64,000 bases of DNA from JBCCFC01 sp965213595 (GCA_965213595.1 CBDBZO010000006.1:2046001-2110000); one strand, 5' to 3'. Shown: positions 1-10,096, numbered from the stretch's first letter. Notes: a model not told the origin generated them from the sequence alone. A program made the numbers and translations.

Positions 1-888
1 TAGAATGGAAGGGCCATGGGGTGCAAGATGTAGGGTGACTGAATCGCCGCCACCTTTGGTCCGGAGCCCCCTACTTAGCTGCCATCCAAATCTCTCGATC
101 AGTCGTTCTGCCATAGGACTAACTAGTGGAAATTGTCCTGCAGCAGAAGCGCTTGACCAAGACAAGGTGATGACCGCGTCTCTCGCCTCCTCATCTGCGG
201 CGTGCAGTGAGATCGCAAGAACATCGCCAGTTGCACCACGCACAACATGACTGAGCAGGTCTACGACGACCTGTTGTGCCATGGCTGGATCAATATAAAG
301 GTGAGTCGAGGACTCCGCAATTTGTTCTTTGATTGTTATATGTCTACGCTCGGCGAGCGGTTTGACGGCCACAAGAGCTGTCTGTAAAAGAGCTACAACG
401 GCGACTGGCTCGGGGCGTATCTGCATCCGCTTGATCTCTATGTCGAGTGAGGAGAGATGGATTGCGCGGGCTTTTTGAGCGGAACGACTCTGCTCATTCC
501 ACAGAGTCATGGCAATGCTTTCTTCCCCGCGACGCAGGTCCCGGTGTGCCTGCCGCGGCGAGACATTCAGCTCATTGGCTGATTCCTGAACGGTCAGACC
601 TTCCACATAGCGTAAGTAAAGCAGGTTATACAAACGAGCATCAACGGAAAGGAATGGGGCGCTCGCACTGGGATTTAGCGCCTCAATTGCCTCGAGGAGG
701 TACTGTCGCAACCGATGTGCCGCCGTCCTGCTAGGCATTTCTTCTCCTTCATCCAGTTTCCGCGCCAGGGGATGTCTTTGTAAATAAGGGAAATCATGCA
801 GGTGCTCCAACACCTGCTTCACCTGGCCGATAAATTCGCTGGATGGATAGCTCCTCTGTAGCGATGAATTTAGTGCTGTCTGTGACAT
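1..888 (-). CDS. HTH regulator with histidine-kinase-like C-terminus (partial)
   Basis: The frame is open from ATG at 888 down to base 1, so the C-terminus is missing. The N-terminal 50 residues include an amphipathic stretch (HDFPYLQRHPLARKL). Residues about 50-120 form a sigma-70 region 4-like helix-turn-helix (LTVQESANELNVSPRQAHRDL). Residues about 140-296 resemble the dimerisation and ATPase part of a histidine kinase, with an N-box-like segment (IDPAMAQQVVVDLLSHVV), but I see no phospho-acceptor His. The start at 888 was preferred over ATG at 738 because the 50 extra residues read as real protein. It diverges from the sugar-uptake operon and could regulate it; that is inference. Confidence 0.7.
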   Translation of the reverse strand, partial: MSQTALNSSLQRSYPSSEFIGQVKQVLEHLHDFPYLQRHPLARKLDEGEEMPSRTAAHRLRQYLLEAIEALNPSASAPFLSVDARLYNLLYLRYVEGLTVQESANELNVSPRQAHRDLRRGEESIAMTLWNEQSRSAQKARAIHLSSLDIEIKRMQIRPEPVAVVALLQTALVAVKPLAERRHITIKEQIAESSTHLYIDPAMAQQVVVDLLSHVVRGATGDVLAISLHAADEEARDAVITLSWSSASAAGQFPLVSPMAERLIERFGWQLSRGLRTKGGGDSVTLHLAPHGPSIL

Positions 889-1232
889 TGTGGGTTGTAT
901 TCCCGTAATAGTAATAATTGCTCATTGCGTGCAGAGAGCAGAGACACCACTGACGAGCAACGCGGGGTGGGAATCCGTAGTATACCATTTCTGTGCAACA
1001 CCCCATAGCTGGCCTATTATGGCAGACAGATGGCAGAGCAAGGGCACACATAGGGCGCGCATATGTAGAAATCCTGCCCCTAAGCATGGTAAGCTGTGGA
1101 GCAACACCGCTTCCCCTACTGCGCTCACGGTAATAGCAACGCTGTCAGGGGCGTAACCACTCGCTGTTTCCACTACGGGACGTACCGATTTGTAACGCAC
1201 AAAAATTGTGCTACTTCACGGAGGGGCTGAAC
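889..1232. promoter_or_regulatory. Divergent intergenic region
   Basis: This 344-bp gap lies between the start of the regulator gene on the minus strand and the binding-protein gene on the plus strand, so it must hold both promoters. I could not place convincing -35/-10 boxes or an operator. Short open frames here show no protein-like composition. Confidence 0.4.
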
Positions 1233-2819
1233 ATGATGAGAAGCAGACTAAGCCGACGAGAATTTATGCGGCGAGCAGCCCTGGGAAGCGCGGGCATTGC
1301 ACTCGCTGCGTGTTCCGTGCCTGCGCCAGGTTCGGCGCCGTCTGTAGAGCAGGCGGCAACCAGTGCTGGCGCTGTCGATACCGCGCCCTTCCACTTCCCC
1401 GACCTGGTAAATATTCCGGATCAACCTATTACCTTCCGTTGGTTAGATCCGGGCGATGACCGCGTGCCTTTCCTGGAAAAAGTATTTGCCGCCTATGAAC
1501 AGGCGCATCCCAACGTTACCATTCAGTACGATGGGTTGCCCTGGAACGAAGTCAACCAGTTGGTGCCACTGGGCGTGCGCAGCGGTACGGCACACGACAT
1601 CTTTGTACAACCCGGCAACATTGAGTTGGCAGATATGGTAAATGAGGGATGGGTGGCCCCGCTCGACGACTACGTGCCCAACTTTGAGGAGTGGAAGGCC
1701 TCGTTTCCGCCTGGTGTCTTTGTCGAAGGGATAAGCGATTTCAACGGCAAGTCCTACGTTTTCCCTTCCACCTCCAACCGCCGCTATGGCACACATCTCC
1801 TCTACAATGTCGATTACGTGGAGGAGGCTGCTTTGGATGTCGATCCAGCATTGTTAACGGTGGATGAGTTTGTGGCACTGGCGCGCAAGATTACTGAGAA
1901 CGGCAACGGCCAGTACTACGGCTTCATCATGGGCGGCAACCAAGTCAACCGCTGGGGCGACATCGCCGGCAATTTTGCGCGCATGGCGGGCGCATCTTGC
2001 GGTGGTGGAGGCATATTGGATGGTTTGGACTTCAAGACCGGTGAGTACATTTGGGGCGATCCGCTCTTCATGGAAGGTATTGAGGTACTCCTGCGCTTGC
2101 GTGATGATGGCAGCGTCTTTCCTGGCATCCTTTCTATGAACGCACCCCAGGCGCGCGCCACCTTGGCCCAGGGCGGCGCCGGCCTCATTCTTCAGGGTCC
2201 TTGGAATATTCGCATCTGGATGCGCGAAAACCCCGATCTCAATTTTGGCGTGGGCAGCCAGCCTCTGCTCTACGACGACATCATGATTCCCCTGCCCATG
2301 GGCATCGGCGGCGGCGACCGGCTCGCCATCTACGCAGACAGCCCCGAAGCAAATAAAATTGTGGCCGGTGACCTGCTCTACTACTACGGAACCGATGAGT
2401 TTGCGCGGCTCTGGGCGCAGGACGTGGGCATCAGTTCGCCGCCGCAGCGGCCCGAGGCGCTGGCCAGCGTGGAGTTGCTGCCCATCGAGCGCATCGCCTG
2501 GGACATGTTCATGGAGCAAATGCGGCTGGCGCCCTCGCCCCAACTGCGCAACCCCGCCGTGGCGCAGGTGATCCTGGAATACCAGCCGCCCACGCCCAAC
2601 TACAGCGAGATCACCCAGGGCATCTACACCGGCCAGATCGACGATCCGCAGGCGACGTTGCAGGCGCTGGAGGACGCGGCCAACGCTGAACTAGATCGCG
2701 CCATCGCCGCGGCTCAGGCCAAGGGGGTCGAAGTGGAGCGCGACGACTTCATCTTCCCCAACTGGGATCCCTACCAGGACTATACCGACGAAGACTACGC
2801 CGAGCTAGGCCTCGAATAG
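1233..2819 (+). CDS. ABC sugar-binding lipoprotein (CUT1)
   Basis: The product is an extracellular solute-binding protein of 528 residues that would deliver a sugar or oligosaccharide to the two permeases encoded downstream. The N-terminus has a twin-arginine-like motif (SRREFMRRA) followed by a hydrophobic stretch and a lipobox (ALAAC), so it is probably exported and lipid-anchored. The mature part contains the typical type 1 binding-protein segments (ITFRWLDPGDD, FEAYEQAHPNVTIQYD-like, YGTDEFARLWAQ). The start at 1233 has a strong GGAGGGG six bases upstream; a longer TTG frame was rejected. It is the first gene of an operon that continues into permeases, a glycosidase and sulfatases. No ATPase gene is nearby, as is usual when a shared MsmK-type ATPase is used. 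Confidence 0.92.
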   Translation: MMRSRLSRREFMRRAALGSAGIALAACSVPAPGSAPSVEQAATSAGAVDTAPFHFPDLVNIPDQPITFRWLDPGDDRVPFLEKVFAAYEQAHPNVTIQYDGLPWNEVNQLVPLGVRSGTAHDIFVQPGNIELADMVNEGWVAPLDDYVPNFEEWKASFPPGVFVEGISDFNGKSYVFPSTSNRRYGTHLLYNVDYVEEAALDVDPALLTVDEFVALARKITENGNGQYYGFIMGGNQVNRWGDIAGNFARMAGASCGGGGILDGLDFKTGEYIWGDPLFMEGIEVLLRLRDDGSVFPGILSMNAPQARATLAQGGAGLILQGPWNIRIWMRENPDLNFGVGSQPLLYDDIMIPLPMGIGGGDRLAIYADSPEANKIVAGDLLYYYGTDEFARLWAQDVGISSPPQRPEALASVELLPIERIAWDMFMEQMRLAPSPQLRNPAVAQVILEYQPPTPNYSEITQGIYTGQIDDPQATLQALEDAANAELDRAIAAAQAKGVEVERDDFIFPNWDPYQDYTDEDYAELGLE

Positions 2820-2907
2820 GTCTGCTTTGCAGGAATTGGATCAGGAACCAGCAGTCGCGCGCGGGCGTGGGGAGAGACGCTCCCTCCGCAGGCGCCGAGG
2901 AGCCGCT

Positions 2908-3912
2908 ATGTCTGTCTATGTGCAACGGGACGTCGAGCGTCCCACTATCGAGATCAGCGCAACCAAACGCAGAGCCTTTTGGCAGCGGGTGTGGAAGGCG
3001 CGCTGGTGCTATCTCTACATGGCGCCGGGTCTGATCCTGGCCGCCATGTTCACCTTCTATCCCATCGCCGCCTCCTGGTACTTTTCGTTCTTCCAGTGGA
3101 ACGGCTTCAGCACCGACATGCACTTTTTGGGGCTGGAGAACTACGCGGAAGTCTTCCAAGATCCCTTCTTCTGGAGCGCCTTCCGCCGCTCCTTTCTCTT
3201 CGTGGCTGGGGCCGTGCCCATCCAACTGGGCTTGAGCCTGCTCTTCGCCATCCTGCTCAACGATCTGTCGTACCGGCTGGCGCCCCTCATCCGCACCTTT
3301 CTCTTTGTGCCGGTGGTTACCACCGCCGCCATCGTCGGCATCGTCATGACCTTCGTGCTCAGCCCCTTCAACGGGCCGATCAACTCGATTCTGCTCAATC
3401 TCAACCTGGTGCAGAGGCCGGTCGACTTCCTAGGCAAGCCGGAGATCGCGCTGTGGACCATTGCGGGCGTCTTCGTCTGGAAGTGGCTAGGCAACCCCAT
3501 GATCTATTGGCTGGCGGCGTTGCAGACAATTCCCATCGTTCTGTACGAGGCGGCGAAGGTGGATGGCGCAGGCTGGTGGGCGCAGCTGCGCCACATCACC
3601 ATGCCCCTGCTGCTGCCCTTTGCCGTGGTGATCACGCTGATCGTCACCGTGGGCACGCTCCACGTCTTCGCCCTGGTGCAGACCATGACTATGGGTGGAC
3701 CCTTCTTCGCCACCGAAGTAATGGAGGTCTATATCTTCCGCACCGCCTTTGGCTCCACCACCAGCAACACCGTACCGCGCATGGGGTACGCTTCGGCCGC
3801 GGCCGTGCTCTTTGGCGTCAGCATCATGCTGATCGCCATTGCCCAGGGCGCGGCGGCACGGCGGCTACGCATTGTGCGCGAGAATCTCTCGTCGGGGGTG
3901 CAAGATGTTTAA
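2908..3912 (+). CDS. ABC sugar permease, MalF/UgpA type
   Basis: This is an inner-membrane permease of 334 residues for the sugar bound by the preceding lipoprotein. It has about six hydrophobic segments and the EAA loop (EAAKVDGAGWWAQLRHITMP) that contacts the ATPase. The start at 2908 has GAGGAG just upstream; the frame is open further upstream but that part is not protein-like. Its stop overlaps the start of the second permease by eight bases, which indicates translational coupling. Confidence 0.92.
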   Translation: MSVYVQRDVERPTIEISATKRRAFWQRVWKARWCYLYMAPGLILAAMFTFYPIAASWYFSFFQWNGFSTDMHFLGLENYAEVFQDPFFWSAFRRSFLFVAGAVPIQLGLSLLFAILLNDLSYRLAPLIRTFLFVPVVTTAAIVGIVMTFVLSPFNGPINSILLNLNLVQRPVDFLGKPEIALWTIAGVFVWKWLGNPMIYWLAALQTIPIVLYEAAKVDGAGWWAQLRHITMPLLLPFAVVITLIVTVGTLHVFALVQTMTMGGPFFATEVMEVYIFRTAFGSTTSNTVPRMGYASAAAVLFGVSIMLIAIAQGAAARRLRIVRENLSSGVQDV

Positions 3913-4771
3913 TCGAGTCGCGGCGACACCAAGTTGGCGGCTGCGTCCCGTCCACGTGCGCCACTTCCTCAAGACGCTGATCCTGCTGCCCATCAGCCTG
4001 ATCTGGCTCTACCCGCTGCTGTGGATGATGTCGGCGGCGCTCAAGACCAACGGCGAGATATTTAGCAGCGGGCTCAATCTGATCCCGGCCAGTTGGCAGT
4101 GGCAGAATTTCCAGCGCGCCTGGGTGCAGGCGCACATCGGCCAGTACTTCTTCAACACCGTGATCATCGCCGTCTCCACGGTGATCCTGGTGGTGTTGAC
4201 GACCAGCATGTTGGGCTACGCCCTGGGGCGCTACGAGTTCCCGGGGCGGCGCATCGTCTCCGGCCTCTTTATCGCCACGGTCTTCATGCCCAAGGGCTAC
4301 ACCATCATTCCCATCTTCGACCTGATCAACCGGCTGGGGCTGAATGGCTCGTTGCTGGGCGTGATCCTGGCGCAGAGCGGCACCGCCCACGTGATCTTCA
4401 TCCTGCTCTTCGCCGGTTACTTCAACCAACTGCCGCGCGAACTGGAAGAGGCCGCCATCATTGACGGAGCCAGCTTCAATCTGATTTTCACGCGCATCAT
4501 GCTGCCGCTGGCCAAGCCCATCATCGCCACCACCATCATCATGCAGTTTTTGAACAGTTGGAACGATTTTCTGCTGCCGCTGGTGATCACCCTCACCCGG
4601 CCTGAGCTGCGCACGCTCTCGGTGGGCATGTACGCTTTCCGCGGCGAGTACTTCGTGGATTGGAGCGGCATGGCCGCGGCGGCCACCATCTCTGTGCTGC
4701 CCGTGATCCTGGTTTTTCTGCTCTTGCAGCGCTACTTCATCGAGGGCATTGCGGGCGCGGTCAAGGCCTAA
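3905..4771 (+). CDS. ABC sugar permease, MalG/UgpE type
   Basis: This is the second permease of the transporter, 288 residues, with six predicted membrane segments and the EAA loop (EAAIIDGASFNLIFTRIMLP). The chosen ATG at 3905 overlaps the end of the first permease gene. The glycosidase gene follows after 28 bases, so the uptake and degradation genes appear to be cotranscribed. Confidence 0.92.
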   Translation: MFNRVAATPSWRLRPVHVRHFLKTLILLPISLIWLYPLLWMMSAALKTNGEIFSSGLNLIPASWQWQNFQRAWVQAHIGQYFFNTVIIAVSTVILVVLTTSMLGYALGRYEFPGRRIVSGLFIATVFMPKGYTIIPIFDLINRLGLNGSLLGVILAQSGTAHVIFILLFAGYFNQLPRELEEAAIIDGASFNLIFTRIMLPLAKPIIATTIIMQFLNSWNDFLLPLVITLTRPELRTLSVGMYAFRGEYFVDWSGMAAAATISVLPVILVFLLLQRYFIEGIAGAVKA

Positions 4772-4799
4772 AATGTTTATCTCCAACAAGGAACGCACA

Positions 4800-6083
4800 A
4801 TGTCTTTTTACACGCTCAAGCAAACCGGCGGCTATTGGGCCGTGCGCGATCCCGAAGGAACGCCCGTCTACATCACCGCCATGAACCACGTCGGCGACGC
4901 CACTATCTACCCGTTTGACTTCGACCAGAAGTACTCTTCCAAAGAGGAATGGATTCATCAGGTGCGCGAGAACCTGCGCGCCTGGGGATTCACCTACCTG
5001 GGTCCCACCATCGCCGGGCATTCGCCCAAACGCGAGCAGCCCACCTCGGTCGCCGACCGCGGACTGGTGGTGGTCACGCCGGAGTGGCCGGTCGAGGACT
5101 TTGAGACGCTGGACTATCCCTTCACGCTGCTGCTGGAGTTCCCCGGCTTTCACGAGATGAAGCCGCGTGAGCAATATCCCGACGTATTTTCGGAAGAGTT
5201 CCGGCGGGCGCTGGACGCCCACCTGCGCCCCACGTGCGAGGCGCTGCGCGACAACCCTAACCTGATCGGCTACCACCTGGCCCACAACTCGCCCTGGTCG
5301 CACATCCACCTGGGCGTCGACGCCGACTTCGGCGAGTGGATTCGCCAGATCGTGGGCCAACCCGGTTCCCCGGCTCGGCAGAAGTGGATCGAGGTCATGC
5401 GCCGCCTCTACGGCACCACAGAACGCTACAAGGAGATCTACTACCCCATCGAGAGCTTCGACGAGATCGACGACCTGCCCGACCCCCTGCGCGGCATCGG
5501 CAGCGCCGAGGTGGTGCGCCAGGACCAGATCGCCTTTATCCGTGAGGTCGCCAGAGAATGGTACCGCCTCTTCCACGACACCATCCGCCGCTACGACCCC
5601 AACCACCTGATCCTGGGCGACCGCCTGACCATTCACCGCCAGGTGCTGCCCGTCTACGTGCTGGACGCCATGTACCCCTACGTGGATGCGCTCTCGATCA
5701 ACATGATGGGCAGCGCCGAGCAGATGATGCGCAACCTGCGGGAGATTCTGATCCACTGGGACAAGCCAATTCTGGCGGCGGACGTGGGAGCGCGAGCGTA
5801 CGACGGGCGCATCAAGAGCGGAGCGCTGCTGGAGGACGATGAGGCGGTGGGACAGTTCTACTGGGAGCACGTGCGGCTGGGGGTGGCGCATCCGCTGCTG
5901 ATCGGCATCGCCTGGTGTGGCTACTGGGAGACCACCGCCCACCACAGCGGCATCGTCGACTGCCGCACCGAGGAAGTCAACCAGACCATCCTCAATGCCA
6001 TGATCGACGCCAACCGCTGGGCACAGGACGAGGTGGCGCAGCAGGTGCAGCAGTACCAGGCGGCAGAAACAGAACCAGCATGA
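4800..6083 (+). CDS. Putative TIM-barrel glycoside hydrolase
   Basis: The 427-residue protein has no signal peptide and is probably cytoplasmic. Its pattern of segments (YITAMNHVGD near the N-terminus, LRAWGFTYLGP, NPNLIGYHLAHNSPW, NHLILGDRL, KPILAADVGARAYDG, GIAWCGYWE) resembles beta-agarase/beta-galactosidase-like (GH50/GH42-type) barrels, but I cannot assign the family with certainty. The Glu that would act as nucleophile or acid is not obvious from motifs alone. The start at 4800 follows AAGGAA; an upstream ATG at 4773 is possible. It lies between permease and sulfatase genes and overlaps the sulfatase start (ATGA), which supports a role in degrading the imported sulfated oligosaccharide. 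Confidence 0.65.
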   Translation: MSFYTLKQTGGYWAVRDPEGTPVYITAMNHVGDATIYPFDFDQKYSSKEEWIHQVRENLRAWGFTYLGPTIAGHSPKREQPTSVADRGLVVVTPEWPVEDFETLDYPFTLLLEFPGFHEMKPREQYPDVFSEEFRRALDAHLRPTCEALRDNPNLIGYHLAHNSPWSHIHLGVDADFGEWIRQIVGQPGSPARQKWIEVMRRLYGTTERYKEIYYPIESFDEIDDLPDPLRGIGSAEVVRQDQIAFIREVAREWYRLFHDTIRRYDPNHLILGDRLTIHRQVLPVYVLDAMYPYVDALSINMMGSAEQMMRNLREILIHWDKPILAADVGARAYDGRIKSGALLEDDEAVGQFYWEHVRLGVAHPLLIGIAWCGYWETTAHHSGIVDCRTEEVNQTILNAMIDANRWAQDEVAQQVQQYQAAETEPA

Positions 6084-7546
6084 ACATTCTCTGGATCACC
6101 ACGGATCAGCAGCAGTGGCAGACGATCGCTGGACGATCCGCCTGCCGCATGCCCAACGTGCAGCGCCTCGTGGATGGGGGCATGCTCTTCAACCGCGCCT
6201 ACACGCCCATGCCGGTCTGTTGCCCGGTGCGGGCCATGTGGCTGTCGGGCGCGTACCCCTGGCACAACGGCGTTCACACGCAGGTCCACTCGCCGCCATC
6301 GCTCACGCTTGATCTCTACCCGGACGCAGTCTCTTACGCGCAACGGCTGCGAGAAGCGGGCTATCAGCAAGGATTCGTGGGCAAGTGGCACGCTAGCCAC
6401 CTGCGCACGCCGCTCGATTTCGGCTTCGACGACATCGCCTGCCCGTCGGCCTACGGCCCCGGCACGCTGTCCGATGTGCCCGACCCGACGCCGCCGCTGC
6501 CCGCGGGGCTGGACGATTTGCGATACACGCCCGTGCGCCACTTTGCCTGGCCCGGCAGCGAGCCATTTGCCATGTGGGGCTACTATGAAGGGCCGCTGGA
6601 GCGGTTGCACACGACGCGGGTGGCGGACGGCGCTATTGAACTCTTGCGGCGGTACAGCGCCGACCAACGCCCCTGGCACCTTGCCGTCCACTTTCCCGAA
6701 CCACACGATCCCTACAACCCCCACCGCGATTACCTCGACCGCTGCGCTCCGTCATCGTTGCCGGTGCCGCCCAGCTTCCACGACTCGTTTGAAGACAAAC
6801 CCGGCATGCACCGCCGCGAAGCCGAGATCTGGGGCGACGTCGGTGAGGACGATGTGCGCCAGGGCGCGGCTCACTACTTTGCCTACTGCGAACAGATCGA
6901 CGACCAGATCGGGCGCATCCTAGACGTGCTGGACGAGAGCGGCCAGGCGGAGCAGACGCTGGTGGCCTTCACCGCCGACCACGGGGACATGCTGGGCGCC
7001 CATCGCATGTGGCTCAAGAGTTGGATGCCGTATGAAGAAGTCTACCGCGTGCCTCTCGTCGTGCGCGCCCCAGGCGTGGCGACTGCGGGAACCGTTTGCG
7101 ATCAACTGGTTCAGACGCACGATCTGCCCCACACCTTTCTCGACCTGCTCGATCTCCCGCCCCTGCCGCACGCCGACGGTCGTTCGTTGGGCCCGCTCTT
7201 TGCCGATGCGCGAAACGAGTCATGGGAGAACCAGATTCTCTGCGTCGGCTACGGCTGCGAATTTTTTGTCACGCAGCGCATGCTGATCACCGAGCGCTAC
7301 AAGTACGTCTTCAACGGGTTTGCAGACGATGAACTGTACGATCTGCAAGAGGACCCAGCGGAACTTTACAACCTGGCGTCCGCAGAAGCGCTCGCAGACG
7401 TGGGCGCCGATCTGCAGGACCAACTCCACGCGCTGATGAATCGCCACGGCGATCCCTACGGAACCGACCACTTTCGGCAGAGGGGCATAGACCGAGGCAA
7501 CCGCTACGGCGCCGCCCGGTATCTGCCCCGGCGTCGAGTTGATTAG
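6080..7546 (+). CDS. Formylglycine-dependent sulfatase
   Basis: The product (488 residues) is a type I sulfatase of the alkaline-phosphatase superfamily. It carries the CxPxR modification motif as CCPVR, with Cys47 as the residue converted to formylglycine. The N-terminal metal-binding stretch is NILWITTDQQ, and a second metal site lies in FTADHGDMLGAHRMW. No signal peptide is visible, so it should act in the cytoplasm on imported substrate. The start ATG overlaps the preceding stop. An anaerobic or aerobic formylglycine-generating enzyme is required but is not in this window. Confidence 0.92.
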   Translation: MNILWITTDQQQWQTIAGRSACRMPNVQRLVDGGMLFNRAYTPMPVCCPVRAMWLSGAYPWHNGVHTQVHSPPSLTLDLYPDAVSYAQRLREAGYQQGFVGKWHASHLRTPLDFGFDDIACPSAYGPGTLSDVPDPTPPLPAGLDDLRYTPVRHFAWPGSEPFAMWGYYEGPLERLHTTRVADGAIELLRRYSADQRPWHLAVHFPEPHDPYNPHRDYLDRCAPSSLPVPPSFHDSFEDKPGMHRREAEIWGDVGEDDVRQGAAHYFAYCEQIDDQIGRILDVLDESGQAEQTLVAFTADHGDMLGAHRMWLKSWMPYEEVYRVPLVVRAPGVATAGTVCDQLVQTHDLPHTFLDLLDLPPLPHADGRSLGPLFADARNESWENQILCVGYGCEFFVTQRMLITERYKYVFNGFADDELYDLQEDPAELYNLASAEALADVGADLQDQLHALMNRHGDPYGTDHFRQRGIDRGNRYGAARYLPRRRVD

Positions 7547-7637
7547 GCAGCCTTGCGGTCTTGGCGGGCACGCGGCTAGGCTGTGACCGATTCACGTTCC
7601 ACACTGCAACTTCCGATCCCACCGAAAGCGACGTCCC

Positions 7638-9175
7638 ATGTCCGACAGACCCAACGTTCTTCTGATCACCAGCGACCAGCAGCACTGGACCACGCTGGGC
7701 GTCCACAATCCACAGATTCAGACGCCCAACCTGGATCGTTTGGCCGCGGAGGGAACGAACTTCACCCGCGCCTACTGCCCCAACCCCACCTGCTCCCCCA
7801 CGCGCGCCTCGATCATCACCGGGCAGTACCCGGCCTGGCACGGCTGCTGGGCCATCGGCGTCAAGCTGCCCGAGGACGTGGACACCGTGGGCGATCACTT
7901 TCAGGCCGCCGGGTACGAGTCGATCCTGATCGGCAAGGCCCACTTCCAGCCGCTCAAGTCCGAGCCGGGCAGCGAATCCATCGAGAGCCAGCCGATCCTG
8001 CGCAACCTCGACTTCTGGCGCGACTTCCACGGTCCCTGGTACGGCTTCAACCACGTGGAGACGGGCCGCATGCACGGTCACGAATCCCACGTGGGCCAGC
8101 ACTACGCCCTCTGGATGGAGGAAAACGGCTTGCCAAACTGGCAGGACTATTTCCAACAGTGGCCGCGGCGAGAAGATGACAAGTATGCCGGTCCCCACTA
8201 CACGCGTGATGCGCTGGTCTGGGATCTGCCTGAAGAATATCACCACAGCCACTGGGTGGGCGAGCGCACGGTGGCGCAGATCGAGCGGGCCGTGGGCGCG
8301 GACAAACCCTTCTTCCTCTGGTCCAGCTTCTTCGATCCCCACCCGCCTTACGTGGTGCCGGAGCCGTGGGCCAGCATGTACGATCCGGACGAGTTGACGC
8401 TGCCCCAGCACACGCCGGGCGAGTTCGACGACATGCCGCCCCATTTCGCCAAGACTCAGGAAGAAAACCCCGACTATTCCATGTACGACGAACCCGGCGG
8501 CAGGGGCTGCACGGCTTTCAGTCGCACCTGCACGACGAGGCGGAATTGCGGCGCAGCATGGCAGCCTACTACGGCATGACCAGCCTGATCGACCACGAGG
8601 TGGGCCGCATCCTCAATGCGCTGGACCGACTGGGCATCGCCGACAACACCATCGTCGTCTACACCACCGATCACGGCCATTTCCTCGGCCACCACGGGCT
8701 GATCGCCAAGGGTGCGTTCCACTACGAAGATCTGCTGCGCCTGCCCTTCCTGGTGCGCCATCCGGGGCAGGTCCCGGCGAGGCAGGGATCGGCGGCCCTG
8801 CAATCGCTGGTGGATCTGGCGCCCACATTTTTATCGGCGGCGGGGCTAAACGTGCCCGGCGCCATGCAGGGCGTGGACCAGACGACCGTCTGGCGCGGAG
8901 AGAGCGAACCGGTCCGCGACCACGCCATCGTGGAGAACCGCCACAACCCGACCACGATGCATCTGCGCACGCTGGTCACCGAGCGCTACAAGATCACGGT
9001 CTATCGTCAGGGGGAGATGGGGGAATTGTTCGATCTGGCAAACGATCCGGGGGAGCTGCGCAATCTCTGGGATGACCCGGATCACGCAGCGACCAAGCAG
9101 GAATTGCTGCTGCGCTTTGTGCAGGCGGAACTGGAGCGGGAGCCGAAGCGCATGCCGCGCATCGCCGGGGCGTGA
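7638..9175 (+). pseudogene. Second sulfatase, frameshifted
   Basis: This is another type I sulfatase, about 512 residues if restored. The first frame runs from ATG 7638 and holds RPNVLLITSDQQ and the modification motif CSPTR with Cys52. At about 8496-8506 the protein continues in another frame (GLHGFQSHLHDEAELRRS), which carries the second metal site (YTTDHGHFLGHHG) and runs to 9175. One base is missing, most simply a G after 8500 in a G-rich stretch. All other parts look intact, so this could be a recent mutation or a sequence error. The gene starts 91 bases after the first sulfatase and would be the last gene of the operon. Confidence 0.85.
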
Positions 9176-9200
9176 ATTGTTTTGCGCAGCTTACTTAATG

Positions 9201-9415
9201 CTACTGCGTGACAAGAAAGGATTCGTCAAGTCTTTGTTTTTGCATTTTATAATGAGAGCGTTTGGCAGAAGCAATCCGCTTTTGCTTGTAGCGCAAGCGT
9301 TCGAGCGCGGCCTTGGCATCAAAGTCGGGCTTAGGCAAGACGGCCTGGAACAAGTCCGCGGCACGCCTTCTAACTCGCTGTAGTCGTATTGCTCTATCGC
9401 TTGGGCCAATTGCAT
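9201..9415 (-). pseudogene. Small unknown ORF with frameshift
   Basis: A strong GGAGG precedes ATG at 9415. The first residues (MQLAQAIEQYDYSELEGV) lead into a different frame near 9360 that reads ADLFQAVLPKPDFDAKAALERL and continues with a basic helical tail to a stop at 9201. I do not recognise it. The change of frame needs one missing base, as in the neighbouring sulfatase. It sits between the sulfatase operon and IS982 remains and may be part of the element. Confidence 0.35.
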
Positions 9416-10096
9416 GGCAACCTCCTGAAGATTCTCTCTACGCTCTTCAAGAAATTATGCCACACATCCTTCATTTGTTCTGTGATCTTGTCGCGCAGTA
9501 GTAGTAAGCATTTGGTATAACCCAATTTACCACTCGCAAATTTTGCGCATAGATAGCGAATAGTTGAACAGGTTGCAACCAAGCGATGCTGGAGGTGAGG
9601 CAAAAGAGCACGATCTCCAGCAGCCGAGATGGCGTGAATAGATTTGAGAAAGAAGCGCTCAATCAGGCTGCCCGCCCTTTCCACCGCTTGGCGGCAGTGA
9701 CGCTGAAAGAAGTGAATCCAGCTGGCAGGCTGGCGCTTCGAATTTTTCTTGCGAATCGAGTGGAGATGAATCTCTTTTCCCGCAAGAACATCCTCAATGA
9801 CGTAGTGGTTGTAGGCTTTATCGCCGATGATCACCGAGCCCCGTGGTATTGTCGCAAACCAGAATCGGATAGGTGTCGACCACATAGGCGTTTTCCTCCC
9901 TTTCGACTTTTCAGCATTCGCCAACAGACTGAACAGCGTCAGAAAGTGGGGCTTGGCCCGATACAGCCGTCGGCTCAAGCGGCTTTTCCCCAACATGCTA
10001 AGGATGTAGCCCTGTTCTTCGAGCATCGTCCACGCCGAAAGCGACACGACCATGCTCTTGACCATGACGCCCGACCCGCAGCACCATTCGCTGGCG
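9394..10096 (-). pseudogene. Decayed IS982-family transposase
   Basis: The minus strand encodes the C-terminal half of an IS982-type DDE transposase (IIGDKAYNHYVIEDVL, IRKKNSKR, IERFFLKSIHAISAAG). The segment just before it is in another frame (AYVVDTYPILVCD), and a third piece lies near 10000-10065, so at least two frameshifts are present. The N-terminal region is missing and I found no terminal repeats. The remnant separates the sulfatase operon from the second sugar-uptake operon. Confidence 0.75.
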
